Source: RBC038 sp041390625
GTDB taxonomy: Bacteria > Chloroflexota > Dehalococcoidia > UBA2979
Assembly (NCBI GenBank): GCA_041390625.1
Contig: JAWKPM010000011.1
Location: 62,001 to 126,000, forward strand
Reading direction: 5' to 3'
Length of the DNA: 64,000 nucleotides
Under the pieces are notes generated by a model. That model had not been told where the DNA came from. It worked only from the letters and a program-made list of their open reading frames with translations, and searched no databases. Below are positions 19,721 to 28,209 of this stretch, one piece after another. Both the position numbers and the translations under genes were made by a program. Every line of letters begins with the position of its first letter. Position 1 is the first letter of the stretch.

Positions 19721-21675
19721 GGCAACTCCGCCCTGAGGGTGGTGCCGCATCCGACGCCACTGTCGATGAGCAGGCGACCTCCGAGCGCCACGACGCGGTC
19801 GGACAGGCCGGTCAGTCCAGAGCCGTGATCGGCTATCGCACCGCCTGCGCCGTCGTCGGCAATGCTGACGATCAGGGTCGAGTCGCGGCGTGCGACCTCG
19901 AGGCGAACGCTGGTGGCGCCTGCGTGTTTCACGGCGTTTGTCAGACCCTCGCACGCCACGAAGTAGGCGGCAGTCTCCACGTCGGTTGGGTATCGGTCGC
20001 TGGTGGCCTTCACGGCGACGGGCACTGGCGACCTGCTGGCGAGGTCGCGCAGGGCCGGGCCAAGGCCGTCCTGCAGCAGCGCCGGTCGCAGGCCGTGCGC
20101 CAGGGCACGCAATTCCTCAATCGCGGTGCCGATCTCCACGACCGCGCCATCCAATGTTCGACGCGCCGACTCGGGTTGATGGGTGAGCTCGTGCTGAGCG
20201 TGCCGGAGTGCGAGCCCGATCGATACGAGCCGTTGTTGGGCGCCGTCGTGGAGGTCGCGCGCGAGGCGCCGGCGTTCATCGTCAGCGACCGCCGCGATGC
20301 GGGAGCGGGATTCGTTGATCTCGTTGAGGCGTTGTCGCAGCTCGACGCGCAGTCTCGCCATTTCGATCGCGATCGAAGCTGCGTCGAGGACCGGTGACAG
20401 GAGTGCCCGGTTGGCGTCGCTGCTCGGGGTCCAGACGACCTCGGCGAGGGTGATGCCACCGCGCCGCACGGGGACGCGGTCGCTGCGGGGGTCGACATCA
20501 CTGACCGGCCTCCCGTGTGCGTCGACGCCGGGCCCCTCGCGTTGCAGTACGAACAGCACGTCGAGTTGATCGTCACGCATCGCGGCACGGATCGCGTCAA
20601 CGACCTGTTCGGGTTCGGCATGGTCCTGACGCAGCTCGTCGACGAAGGTCTCCAGGATCGCCAGGGCATCGTGCCGTTGCCGACGGAATCGACGATCGAC
20701 CCGGCTCTGGACGCGGCGACGCATCGGACCGAATAGCGCGGCGGCGAGCATGGTGGCGCCGGCGGTCACCCACGCAGAATCGCGACCAATGACCACGCCG
20801 AGAACGACGCCGGCGGCGGCGTAGGCAGCGACGAGCAGCACCGTCACCGTTGCATAGGTCAGTGTTCGGCTGATGACGAGGTCGACGTCGTAGAGGCGGA
20901 AGCGGAGGATCGCAGTGCAGATGACGACCGGCCACATCGTGACAACCAGCGTTGGGAGGACGTGCGCGATCGGGGTGACGAACCACAACGCGCCTCCCAC
21001 CGTGATCCCGACGGCGAGGATGCCACTGGCGAGGGTGAACCACTTCAACTGAAGCCGTTCCACTTCCTCGGCGGCTCGGAATCGCACGACAACCGCGACA
21101 GCAGCGGCGAGCAGCGACGTCGCCACGATGACGAAGCCGGCAACGAACATCACTCCTGTTGGGAGCCAGGCGATTGCATAGGGGTTGTGGCCCGAGACGT
21201 ATTCGCTGCCCGCTTCGGGGTTGAATACCCAACCGGGCTCGGCAAGCAACACTCCGGCGATCGACAGCCAGAGCACGAGCGACCATCGGCGAGAGATGAG
21301 ATGCCCGTTCGGATACAGGACCAGCACCGCGACGACCAGCGGTGCCGAGGGCAACCAGTTGGCGGTGCCAATGAACTCGGCCGCCGGTCCGAACCCCCAT
21401 CCGCGCTCCGCGGCCCGTAGTCCCCAGCCTTGGGCGAGGTCACCAGTGAAGGCCGCCAGAACGCCCTGCGCGACGAGCAGCCAGCCGATCGCGTGACGGG
21501 GATGACGGTAGAGGATCAGTGCGCCTGCGGCGGTCCCCGCGATCGAGGAGACAGCGAGGAGCAGCGTGTCCCACAGCGGTTCGAGACCCCACGACAACGG
21601 CACCGCCACGAGCTCGATCAGGACCGAAAGCGCGACGAGCAGGGTCGGAATGAACCGGAATCGCTGCTGCACCAT
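19708..21675 (-). CDS. sensor histidine kinase, NarL/DesK type, multi-TM
   Basis: 655 residues from ATG 21675; a GTG at 21723 would add only a run of arginines. About eight membrane helices fill residues 10-330, followed by a GAF-like linker and the phosphoacceptor helix DDERRRLARDLHDGAQQRL with His476. The ATPase part has FVACEGLTNAVKHA and DDGAGG. The membrane region contains RFRLYDVDLVISRTL, almost identical in pattern to the kinase at 9554-11701. The stimulus is unknown. It is divergent from the two membrane-protein genes at 21812, which are plausible targets. Confidence 0.92.
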   Translation of the reverse strand: MVQQRFRFIPTLLVALSVLIELVAVPLSWGLEPLWDTLLLAVSSIAGTAAGALILYRHPRHAIGWLLVAQGVLAAFTGDLAQGWGLRAAERGWGFGPAAEFIGTANWLPSAPLVVAVLVLYPNGHLISRRWSLVLWLSIAGVLLAEPGWVFNPEAGSEYVSGHNPYAIAWLPTGVMFVAGFVIVATSLLAAAVAVVVRFRAAEEVERLQLKWFTLASGILAVGITVGGALWFVTPIAHVLPTLVVTMWPVVICTAILRFRLYDVDLVISRTLTYATVTVLLVAAYAAAGVVLGVVIGRDSAWVTAGATMLAAALFGPMRRRVQSRVDRRFRRQRHDALAILETFVDELRQDHAEPEQVVDAIRAAMRDDQLDVLFVLQREGPGVDAHGRPVSDVDPRSDRVPVRRGGITLAEVVWTPSSDANRALLSPVLDAASIAIEMARLRVELRQRLNEINESRSRIAAVADDERRRLARDLHDGAQQRLVSIGLALRHAQHELTHQPESARRTLDGAVVEIGTAIEELRALAHGLRPALLQDGLGPALRDLASRSPVPVAVKATSDRYPTDVETAAYFVACEGLTNAVKHAGATSVRLEVARRDSTLIVSIADDGAGGAIADHGSGLTGLSDRVVALGGRLLIDSGVGCGTTLRAELPCVS

Positions 21676-21811
21676 CCGCGGATCATTCTCCCGCCGGCGG
21701 CGGCGGCGCAACCGTGCCACCACTGCATTCGAAACGGGTGCTGGCGCCGATGTTTCGCACCACCGGGATCCGTACCTTCCCCCGACACGTCACACACGAA
21801 GGAGGATCGCG

Positions 21812-22504
21812 ATGGCACCACTCGTCGGAACCGCCACGGATCTGGAGTCCCAACAGGCGCGCCGAACCCTCACCCACATCACCGGGATCGCCGGGCTCGT
21901 CACGATCGCTGTCGTCCTGGGGGCTTCGCTCGCCAACAACTATCAGAGCGCCGCGATCGACATGAGCGCAGACGAGACCGTCGCATTCTTCCGATCGCTC
22001 GACGACTCGCTCGGGTGGAGCAGTTCGTTCGCGACGGCCGTCGGGCTGATCGCGATGCTGTGGTTTAGCCTCGGGCTCGCGTTGCTGCTGCGTCGCTACG
22101 AGGGCGAGCTGCCATGGCGCTCGACCTTCCTCGCCGGCGCCGGGGTCGTCAGCGTCGTCTCCGGACAGATCGCGAGCTGGGACGCCGCAGTGTTTCGCTC
22201 CAAGGACATCGACCCGCAAGTGGCACGGTACGCGTACGACCTCGGCAACCTTTCGTTTGCCAACGGTTGGGTATCAGCCGGCGCGGTCGGGATCTGCACC
22301 GGTCTCATCGTGTTGTCGACGCGCTCGCTGCCGCGCTGGCTGGGCTGGTGGGGCCTCGTTGCGGGCATTGGATCGGTGCTGGCACGAGCCGTCTGGACCT
22401 CTGGCATCGCGTTCGCCCCCTTCGCCGCGTACTGGCTGTGGGTGGCAGCGTTGTCGGTGTGGCTCCTGATCGGTCGCTTCGGCGCCGCGCCCACCGATCG
22501 ATGA
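21812..22504 (+). CDS. membrane protein, 230 aa, about six TM helices
   Basis: ATG 21812 with GGAGG 6 bases upstream. Predicted helices lie at about 25-45, 75-95, 105-125, 145-170, 175-195 and 200-222. A soluble loop with DMSADETVAFFRSLDD lies between the first two. No domain family can be named with confidence; it resembles DUF4386-type proteins in layout. The stop overlaps the start of the next gene (ATGA). Confidence 0.75.
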   Translation: MAPLVGTATDLESQQARRTLTHITGIAGLVTIAVVLGASLANNYQSAAIDMSADETVAFFRSLDDSLGWSSSFATAVGLIAMLWFSLGLALLLRRYEGELPWRSTFLAGAGVVSVVSGQIASWDAAVFRSKDIDPQVARYAYDLGNLSFANGWVSAGAVGICTGLIVLSTRSLPRWLGWWGLVAGIGSVLARAVWTSGIAFAPFAAYWLWVAALSVWLLIGRFGAAPTDR

Positions 22505-23163
22505 ACGAGTTGCAGACGCGACAGCGAGCTGCATGGGCGGGGATCGGCGCCGTCGTGATGATCGGCCTCGGAGTTGCACTCGGCGCCCTCGTCGGCGTCG
22601 ACCAGCCGGACCTCGCCGACGCCGACATCCTCGAGAGGGTCAACGATGGCCCCAGACAAATCGCGGCCGGCATCGCAATGCCGGTGCTCGGGATCGGAGC
22701 CGCGCTGCTGATCTGGTTCGCCACCGGCCTGCGCCGAGCGCTGGACGAGATCTCGGACGGTGACCCGCTCACCCACGCCATCGTGCCGGCCGCCGCCATG
22801 CTCGGCGCGCTTACCATCGCTGGTGTGGGCCTCGACGTCTCGACGGCCGTCACCGCCATGTCTGACTCGTTCACCCCCACCGCGGACATCGCTCGCGTCC
22901 TCGGTACCGCAGGGCTCCTCACCGGCCTCACCGCATTGGCCGGTGGCGCCGTGATCATCGCCGTGTCAACGCGCCTCGCTCACCGGGCAGACGCGCTGCC
23001 CACCTGGACCGTCTGGAGTTCCTACGCCCTCGCGGCCCTATGCCTCACCAGCTTCTGGACCGCCGGCACGGCATCCGTCGCCTTCGCGCTCTGGATCATT
23101 GGTGCCGTCGTCGCCCTGCTACGCGAAGCGCGGCCAGCGACTCCCCCCTTCGCTGATCGTTAA
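22501..23163 (+). CDS. membrane protein, 220 aa, about six TM helices
   Basis: ATG 22501 overlaps the previous stop by four bases, so the two are translated as a pair. The protein is about as long as its partner and has the same layout: one helix, a loop (ADILERVNDGPRQIAAG), then five more helices. It may be a distant duplicate. No function can be assigned. Both genes are divergent from the NarL-type kinase. Confidence 0.7.
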   Translation: MNELQTRQRAAWAGIGAVVMIGLGVALGALVGVDQPDLADADILERVNDGPRQIAAGIAMPVLGIGAALLIWFATGLRRALDEISDGDPLTHAIVPAAAMLGALTIAGVGLDVSTAVTAMSDSFTPTADIARVLGTAGLLTGLTALAGGAVIIAVSTRLAHRADALPTWTVWSSYALAALCLTSFWTAGTASVAFALWIIGAVVALLREARPATPPFADR

Positions 23164-24297
23164 CTTCCGTCCCGCGATTCGGATGGTGACCCGCGCAGTC
23201 CTCCGCGGTCGCGCGGTGCATCGCTTGATAGTGCGCGGCAATGGTCGCGCGCTCGCAAACGGGCGACATCCTCGGTCCGCGTCCGTCGCTAGCGTTGACC
23301 TCCCTGAAGAGGTCGCGCGCGAATACCGTGAGCGCGGCATCCCGGAATCGCGGTCGTTGAGGTAGCGGCCAACGAGCGCTCATCAGCGACCACGCGGTCG
23401 AGCTTGATCTCCATGTCCTGACTGCGGACATCGAGACCGAACTTGGCGACAGGGTTGGCACGGCGGTCCGACGGAGATGCCCATCGTCGACTTGCGCTCA
23501 TTCACCTTCGCGTGGGTGCAAGGGAGGCCTGACATCGTCGAATCCGGGGAACTGAGCTGGCGCCTCCGAAACTGGAGCGCTGGTCCCCCCCTCGATGGTT
23601 CAGGAACCCTGTGATCCGGCTCGAGTCCACGGTTCTGGTTGTCCAGCGACATGGCAGTCTCCAGCGCATGTTCATGGGCTGGACGCAGGGCGGCACGACG
23701 AGAAGTCAGACAATGCCAAACGCGGCCCAACTGAATCGCACGACTGTGACGAGCAGACTGATGGCGACGAGGTCGAGGACGGCTCCTACCCGAAAGATCT
23801 GCGGCGCAGTGAAGAGTTGCGACGAGTACGCCAGCATAGTCGGTGGCGTCCCGACTACTAGAGCGAAGTCAACGGAAGATGCGATTGCGATCGTGAGGAC
23901 GATTTCGGGGCGTTGCCACTCCTTGGCGATCCCCTGGAGTTGCTTCTTCCCTCGCAGCGGTACGGAAGGCGATCGAGCGCCCCGCAGCTGAACGCGCCAG
24001 CCACGCCGGAGTGTGAACGAGGTGTGTTGATCAGGGACGAGAAGGGACGAACCAGTACATGGCGGGACGGGCAGGTACAAGCTCAAGCGACTTCCGCCCG
24101 CCAAGCGAGACCACACTCCACCACTGTTTGGGTACGGATGAACGAGCCTCGCCAGTTAGAGATCTTGGAGCCAGAGCCTCAGATCCCTCTCCGTCCCGTC
24201 TGGTACCCGAGACTCCCGCTGCGTCCCTATCCGTCCCTGACGGCGGTGCCCTGAATCGACGTGCAAACCTAAACCCTGACTGCCCGGAGGCGTTCCG
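23164..24297. other. gene-poor, decayed region
   Basis: 1.1 kb without an intact gene. The only recognisable content is a fragment of a DASS/SLC13-like transporter on the minus strand (23706-23939). The base composition is slightly less GC-rich than the flanks and all frames are broken by stops. It separates the two-component/membrane block from the kdp operon. Confidence 0.6.
23706..23939 (-). pseudogene. C-terminal fragment of a DASS/SLC13-like anion transporter
   Basis: The minus-strand frame ending at 23706 reads like the last two membrane helices of a sodium:dicarboxylate/sulfate symporter: IASSVDFALVVGTPPTMLAY (the ATPPN-type motif), then FTAPQIFRVGAVLDLVAISL and a final helix. Nothing homologous precedes it. 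An intact but different member of the same superfamily lies at 33497-34738. Confidence 0.5.
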
Positions 24298-25473
24298 TCA
24301 CTCGGCGTGCCTGTTCGGCACAGCAACCAGATGCAGCTCCGCCTCACCGATCAGCCGTCCGAGTTGTGTCGCCAGCGGCGGCCGGAGCAGGTCGCGGATG
24401 CGGCCGCCACGCGAACGAGCCGCGAACACGTGCCCCACGTTCTCCTCTTCGAGGACGGTGCGAAGCCGGCGCTCAAATGATCCCCGCCCGCATTCGACCA
24501 CACGAGCCCCGAGGTCCGTTGCCAGCCGCCGTGCCTCCGCCAGCTCTGCGCTGACCGGGTGTCCCTCGCGCAGGACCATGAGCACGAGCGGCTCGGACTG
24601 CAGCGCGCGGGCGAGCCGCGATGTCCGCCTGACGACCCGTGATGCCCCCTTCGCGTCGCTGATCACGGCGAGCACCCGTTCCGCCGCTGGCCACGGTTCT
24701 TCGATGGCGTGCTCAAGCATGTAGGCCTGGAGGTCACGCTCGACTTCGGTGGAGACCTTGCGCAGGGCGAGCTCGCGCAGGGCGGTGAGGTTCCCCTCGC
24801 GGAAGAAGCTGCGCAGCGCGCGCTCGGCGCGTTCGGCCGGGTAGACGACACCCTGCTCGATGCGCTCGCGCAGCGCGCGCGGCGACAGGTCCACCACGTC
24901 GAGCTCGTCGGCCTCGTCGACGACACGGTCGGGAATACGCTCGCGCACCGGCGCGCCCGTGATGCTCTCGACGATGTCGGCGAGGCTCTCGAGGTGCTGG
25001 ATGTTGACGGTGCTGATCACGGTGATGCCGGCATCGAGTAGCTCGTGCACGTCCTGCCAGCGCTTCTCGTTGCGCGAACCCGGGGCGTTGGTATGCGCGA
25101 GCTCATCGACGAGCGCGACGGCCGGACGGCGCGTTAGCACGGCATCGACGTCCAGCTCTTCGAGCGTCGCGCCCTGATAGGAGATGAGCTTGCGGGGGAG
25201 CACCTCGAGGTCTCCGATGGCGGCGGCAGTGGTGGCGCGTCCGTGGGTCTCGATGAAGCCGGCGACGACGTCATCTCCGGCATCGCGGCGGCGGTGACCT
25301 TCGAGCAGCATGGCGTAGGTCTTGCCCACACCCGGTGCCATCCCGAGGTAGAGCCGGAGGCGGCCATGCTGCCGCGTTTCCTCGCGCTTCACGCGCGCGA
25401 GCATCGCCTCGGGCGTGGGCCGCCCGGGCTCGCGATCGCGCTGCTCAGGCTCAGTCCCCGCCATCGAGCTCAT
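24298..25473 (-). CDS. kdpD: KdpD N-terminal sensor protein without kinase domain
   Basis: 391 residues. It has the KdpD-specific N-terminal domain with Walker A GMAPGVGKTYAML, ETHGR, VDELAHTN and STVNIQHLESL, then a universal-stress-protein domain (VLAVISDAKGASRVVRRTSR to LHLVAVPN). It ends before the four membrane helices and the transmitter of a full KdpD of about 900 residues. The missing parts are encoded separately at 31808-33376. Such split KdpD proteins are known in several phyla and are thought to modulate the kinase in response to potassium or second messengers. It is the last gene of the operon; the ATG at 25473 lies inside the end of kdpC (23-base overlap), and an ATG at 25464 is equally possible. 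Confidence 0.93.
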   Translation of the reverse strand: MSSMAGTEPEQRDREPGRPTPEAMLARVKREETRQHGRLRLYLGMAPGVGKTYAMLLEGHRRRDAGDDVVAGFIETHGRATTAAAIGDLEVLPRKLISYQGATLEELDVDAVLTRRPAVALVDELAHTNAPGSRNEKRWQDVHELLDAGITVISTVNIQHLESLADIVESITGAPVRERIPDRVVDEADELDVVDLSPRALRERIEQGVVYPAERAERALRSFFREGNLTALRELALRKVSTEVERDLQAYMLEHAIEEPWPAAERVLAVISDAKGASRVVRRTSRLARALQSEPLVLMVLREGHPVSAELAEARRLATDLGARVVECGRGSFERRLRTVLEEENVGHVFAARSRGGRIRDLLRPPLATQLGRLIGEAELHLVAVPNRHAE

Positions 25474-26038
25474 CCAGTGCCAGGTTCAGCTTGAGCACGT
25501 TGACGCGCGCTTCACCAAGCACGCCGAGCGTACGCGCCTCGATGTGCGATTCGACGAGGTCGCGCACCGTCTGCACGGGCAGTCCGCGAGCCGCCGCGAC
25601 GCGTTCCACCTGGAAGCGCGCGGCATCGGGTGAGATGTCCGGGTCGAGCCCGCTGCCTGAGGCTGTCACCAGCTCCGCTGGGACCGTGGCGTCGGCAGCG
25701 AGCCCGTGCGCCTCGCGCAGCGCCGCCGCGCGTTCCTCGACCTGCGCGCGCAGGTCGGCGCTGGTCGGACCGTAGTTCGACCCGCCCGACGTGCCGGCGT
25801 CGTAGTCCACCGCCGAGGGCCGACCCCAGAAGTAGCGCGACGATTCGAATCCCTGCCCGATGAGCGACGAGCCCACGACCACCCCATTGCCGTCGCGCAC
25901 GAGGCTCCCGTCCGCATGGCTGCCGGCGAGCAACTGCGCGCCGCCGAGTACGGCGACCGGGTACGCCACGCCTGTGACTAGCGCCAGCAGGAGCAGCGTG
26001 ACGAAGGCAGCGCGAACGACCCGCAGCGTCTCGTTCAT
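25451..26038 (-). CDS. kdpC: potassium-transporting ATPase subunit KdpC
   Basis: 195 residues, ATG 26038 with GGGG just upstream. One N-terminal membrane helix (10-32, with TGVAYPVAVLGGAQLL) is followed by the periplasmic domain with GSSLIGQGF, YFWGRPSA, SGGSNYGPTS, VTASGSGLDPDISP and a C-terminal VNVLKLNLALDEL. All are KdpC signatures. KdpC assembles with KdpA and KdpB and raises their affinity for ATP. The gene starts 8 bases after kdpB stops and overlaps kdpD. Confidence 0.97.
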   Translation of the reverse strand: MNETLRVVRAAFVTLLLLALVTGVAYPVAVLGGAQLLAGSHADGSLVRDGNGVVVGSSLIGQGFESSRYFWGRPSAVDYDAGTSGGSNYGPTSADLRAQVEERAAALREAHGLAADATVPAELVTASGSGLDPDISPDAARFQVERVAAARGLPVQTVRDLVESHIEARTLGVLGEARVNVLKLNLALDELDGGD

Positions 26039-26046
26039 CGTCACCC

Positions 26047-28209
26047 CTACGCCAGCCCGAGCGCCGAGACGACGAGGTCGATCAGCTTGATGCCCGCGAA
26101 CGGCGCGACGAGGCCGCCGAGCCCGTAGATGCCGAGATTACGCAGTAGCAGCGTCGCCGCCGGCGCCGGGCGATAGGCCACGCCGCGGAGGGCGAGCGGG
26201 ATCAGCGCGACGATGATCAGCGCATTGAAGATCACCGCCGAGAGAATCGCGCTCTCGGGGCTCGCCAGCCGCATCACGTTGAGGTCGTCGAGCTGCGGGT
26301 AGGCGACGACAAACGCCGCCGGCAGGATCGCGAAGTACTTCGCGAGGTCGTTGGCGACGGAGAAGGTGGTGATCGCGCCGCGCGTCATCAGCAGCTGCTT
26401 GCCGATGCGCACCACCTCGATCAACTTCGTCGGGTCCGAGTCGAGGTCGACCATGTTCGCCGCCTCGCGTGCGGCGGCCGTGCCCGAGTTCATCGCGAGG
26501 CCAACGTCGGCCTGCGCGAGCGCCGGCGCGTCGTTCGTGCCGTCTCCGGTCATCGCCACGAGCCGGCCCTCGGCCTGGTAGCGGCGAATCGCGGTGATCT
26601 TGTCCTCCGGCTTTGCCTCGGCGAGGAAATCGTCGACGCCGGCCTCCTCTGCGATGGTGGCGGCGGTCGTGCGGTTGTCGCCGGTGACCATCACCGTGCG
26701 GATGCCCATCTGCCGCAGCTCGGCAAAACGCTCACGCATGCCCGGCTTCACCGTGTCCTTGAGGTAGATCACGGCGAGCGCGCGCCGGCCGTCGGAGACC
26801 AGCAGCGGCGTGCCGCCGAGCCGCGCAACGCGGTCGCGCTGCGCCGCCGTCTCCGCTGAGGGCTCGGTGCCGAGTGCAGCCACGATGGCGTCGATCGCAC
26901 CCTTGAGCCAGGTGCGCCCCTCCAGCAGCAGTCCGCTCGTCCGCGTCTCGGCCGAGAAGGGGATCACCTCCGAGCCCGCCGGTGCACTGTCGGGCAGCGA
27001 GGTGACGCCGAGCGCCGCCAACCGCTGCCTTGCGTAGGCGGCCACGCTGCGTCCCTCAGGCGTCTCGTCACCGAGCGAGGCGTGGAGCGCCGCCTCGAGC
27101 GCTTCGCGCTCGGGCGTGCCGTCGACCGGGACGATCTCCTCGGCGAGGCGGTTGCCGTAGGTGATCGTCCCGGTCTTGTCGAGCAGCAGCACGTCGACAT
27201 CACCCGCCGCCTCGACCGCGCGCCCCGAGAGCGCGAGTACGTTGAAGCGCGTCACGCGATCCATCCCGGCGATCCCGATCGCCGAGAGCAAGGCGCCGAT
27301 CGTCGTCGGGAGCAGCGTCACGAGGAGAGCCGTGAGCACGACCGCGGTCACGGGCTCCCCGGCGTAGCCGGAGAAGGGCTGCAACGTCACCACGACGATC
27401 AGGAAGATCAGGCTGAGCGCGGCCAACAGGATCGAGAGCGCGACCTCGTTTGGCGTCTTCTGGCGCTGCGCGCCTTCGACCAGCGCGATCATCCGGTCGA
27501 GGAAGGTCTCACCCGGGGTGGCGGTGATGCGGATCGTGAGCGCGTCGGAGACGACCTGTGTGCCGCCGGTCACCGCGCTGCGGATGTCGGTGCCGGGCTC
27601 CTTCAGCACCGGTGCGGACTCGCCGGTGATCGCCGCTTCGTTGACGTAGGCGACACCCGCGATCACCTCGCCGTCGCCTGGGATGATCTCGCCCTCGCGC
27701 ACAAGAACCACGTCTCCCTTGCGCAGCTGGCGCGAGGGCACGCTCTCCTCGTGACTGTCGACGAGCCGGCGAGCTGGTACGTCCTGGGAGGTCGAACGCA
27801 GGGAGTCGGCCTGCGCGCGCCCGCGAGCCTCGGCGATCGCCTCCGCGAAGTTGGCGAAGAGCACGGTGAACCAGAGCCAGGCGGCGATCTGGACGGTGAA
27901 TCCGAAGTTGCCTTCGCCGAAAGCCGCGCGCACCGCCGAGAAGGTGACCAGCAGGCTCCCGAGCTCGACGGCGAGCATCACCGGATTCGCGGCCATCTTG
28001 CGCGGGTGCAGCTTGCGCAACGCGTCGACGGCCGCCCGACGCACGAGCGGCCACGTCCAGGGGCTCGCGCCGCGGCGACGCTGGGCCGCCGTCTCCTTCA
28101 TCGCGTCCGTTTCGGGCGTGCGACGCGTCGGCGCGACCAGCCCCCGCGTCACGTCCTCGTCGCGCGCCGGCACCGTCCGCGTGGGCCGCTCGATCGGCGG
28201 CTGCGTCAC
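26047..28209 (-). CDS. kdpB: potassium-transporting P-type ATPase subunit KdpB
   Basis: 720 residues. GTG 28209 overlaps the stop of kdpA (GTGA) and has GGAGG 6 bases upstream; the frame stays open further upstream only because it runs antisense-free through kdpA. Motifs: actuator AAITGESAPVLKE, phosphorylation site LLDKTGTITYGN, TGDNRTTAATIAEE, and the hinge MTGDGTNDAPALAQADVG. TM helices are at about 75-120, 265-310 and 610-715. The N-terminus is about 35 residues longer than in E. coli KdpB and rich in Arg/Pro/Thr. It is the catalytic subunit that drives K+ uptake through KdpA. Confidence 0.97.
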   Translation of the reverse strand: MTQPPIERPTRTVPARDEDVTRGLVAPTRRTPETDAMKETAAQRRRGASPWTWPLVRRAAVDALRKLHPRKMAANPVMLAVELGSLLVTFSAVRAAFGEGNFGFTVQIAAWLWFTVLFANFAEAIAEARGRAQADSLRSTSQDVPARRLVDSHEESVPSRQLRKGDVVLVREGEIIPGDGEVIAGVAYVNEAAITGESAPVLKEPGTDIRSAVTGGTQVVSDALTIRITATPGETFLDRMIALVEGAQRQKTPNEVALSILLAALSLIFLIVVVTLQPFSGYAGEPVTAVVLTALLVTLLPTTIGALLSAIGIAGMDRVTRFNVLALSGRAVEAAGDVDVLLLDKTGTITYGNRLAEEIVPVDGTPEREALEAALHASLGDETPEGRSVAAYARQRLAALGVTSLPDSAPAGSEVIPFSAETRTSGLLLEGRTWLKGAIDAIVAALGTEPSAETAAQRDRVARLGGTPLLVSDGRRALAVIYLKDTVKPGMRERFAELRQMGIRTVMVTGDNRTTAATIAEEAGVDDFLAEAKPEDKITAIRRYQAEGRLVAMTGDGTNDAPALAQADVGLAMNSGTAAAREAANMVDLDSDPTKLIEVVRIGKQLLMTRGAITTFSVANDLAKYFAILPAAFVVAYPQLDDLNVMRLASPESAILSAVIFNALIIVALIPLALRGVAYRPAPAATLLLRNLGIYGLGGLVAPFAGIKLIDLVVSALGLA

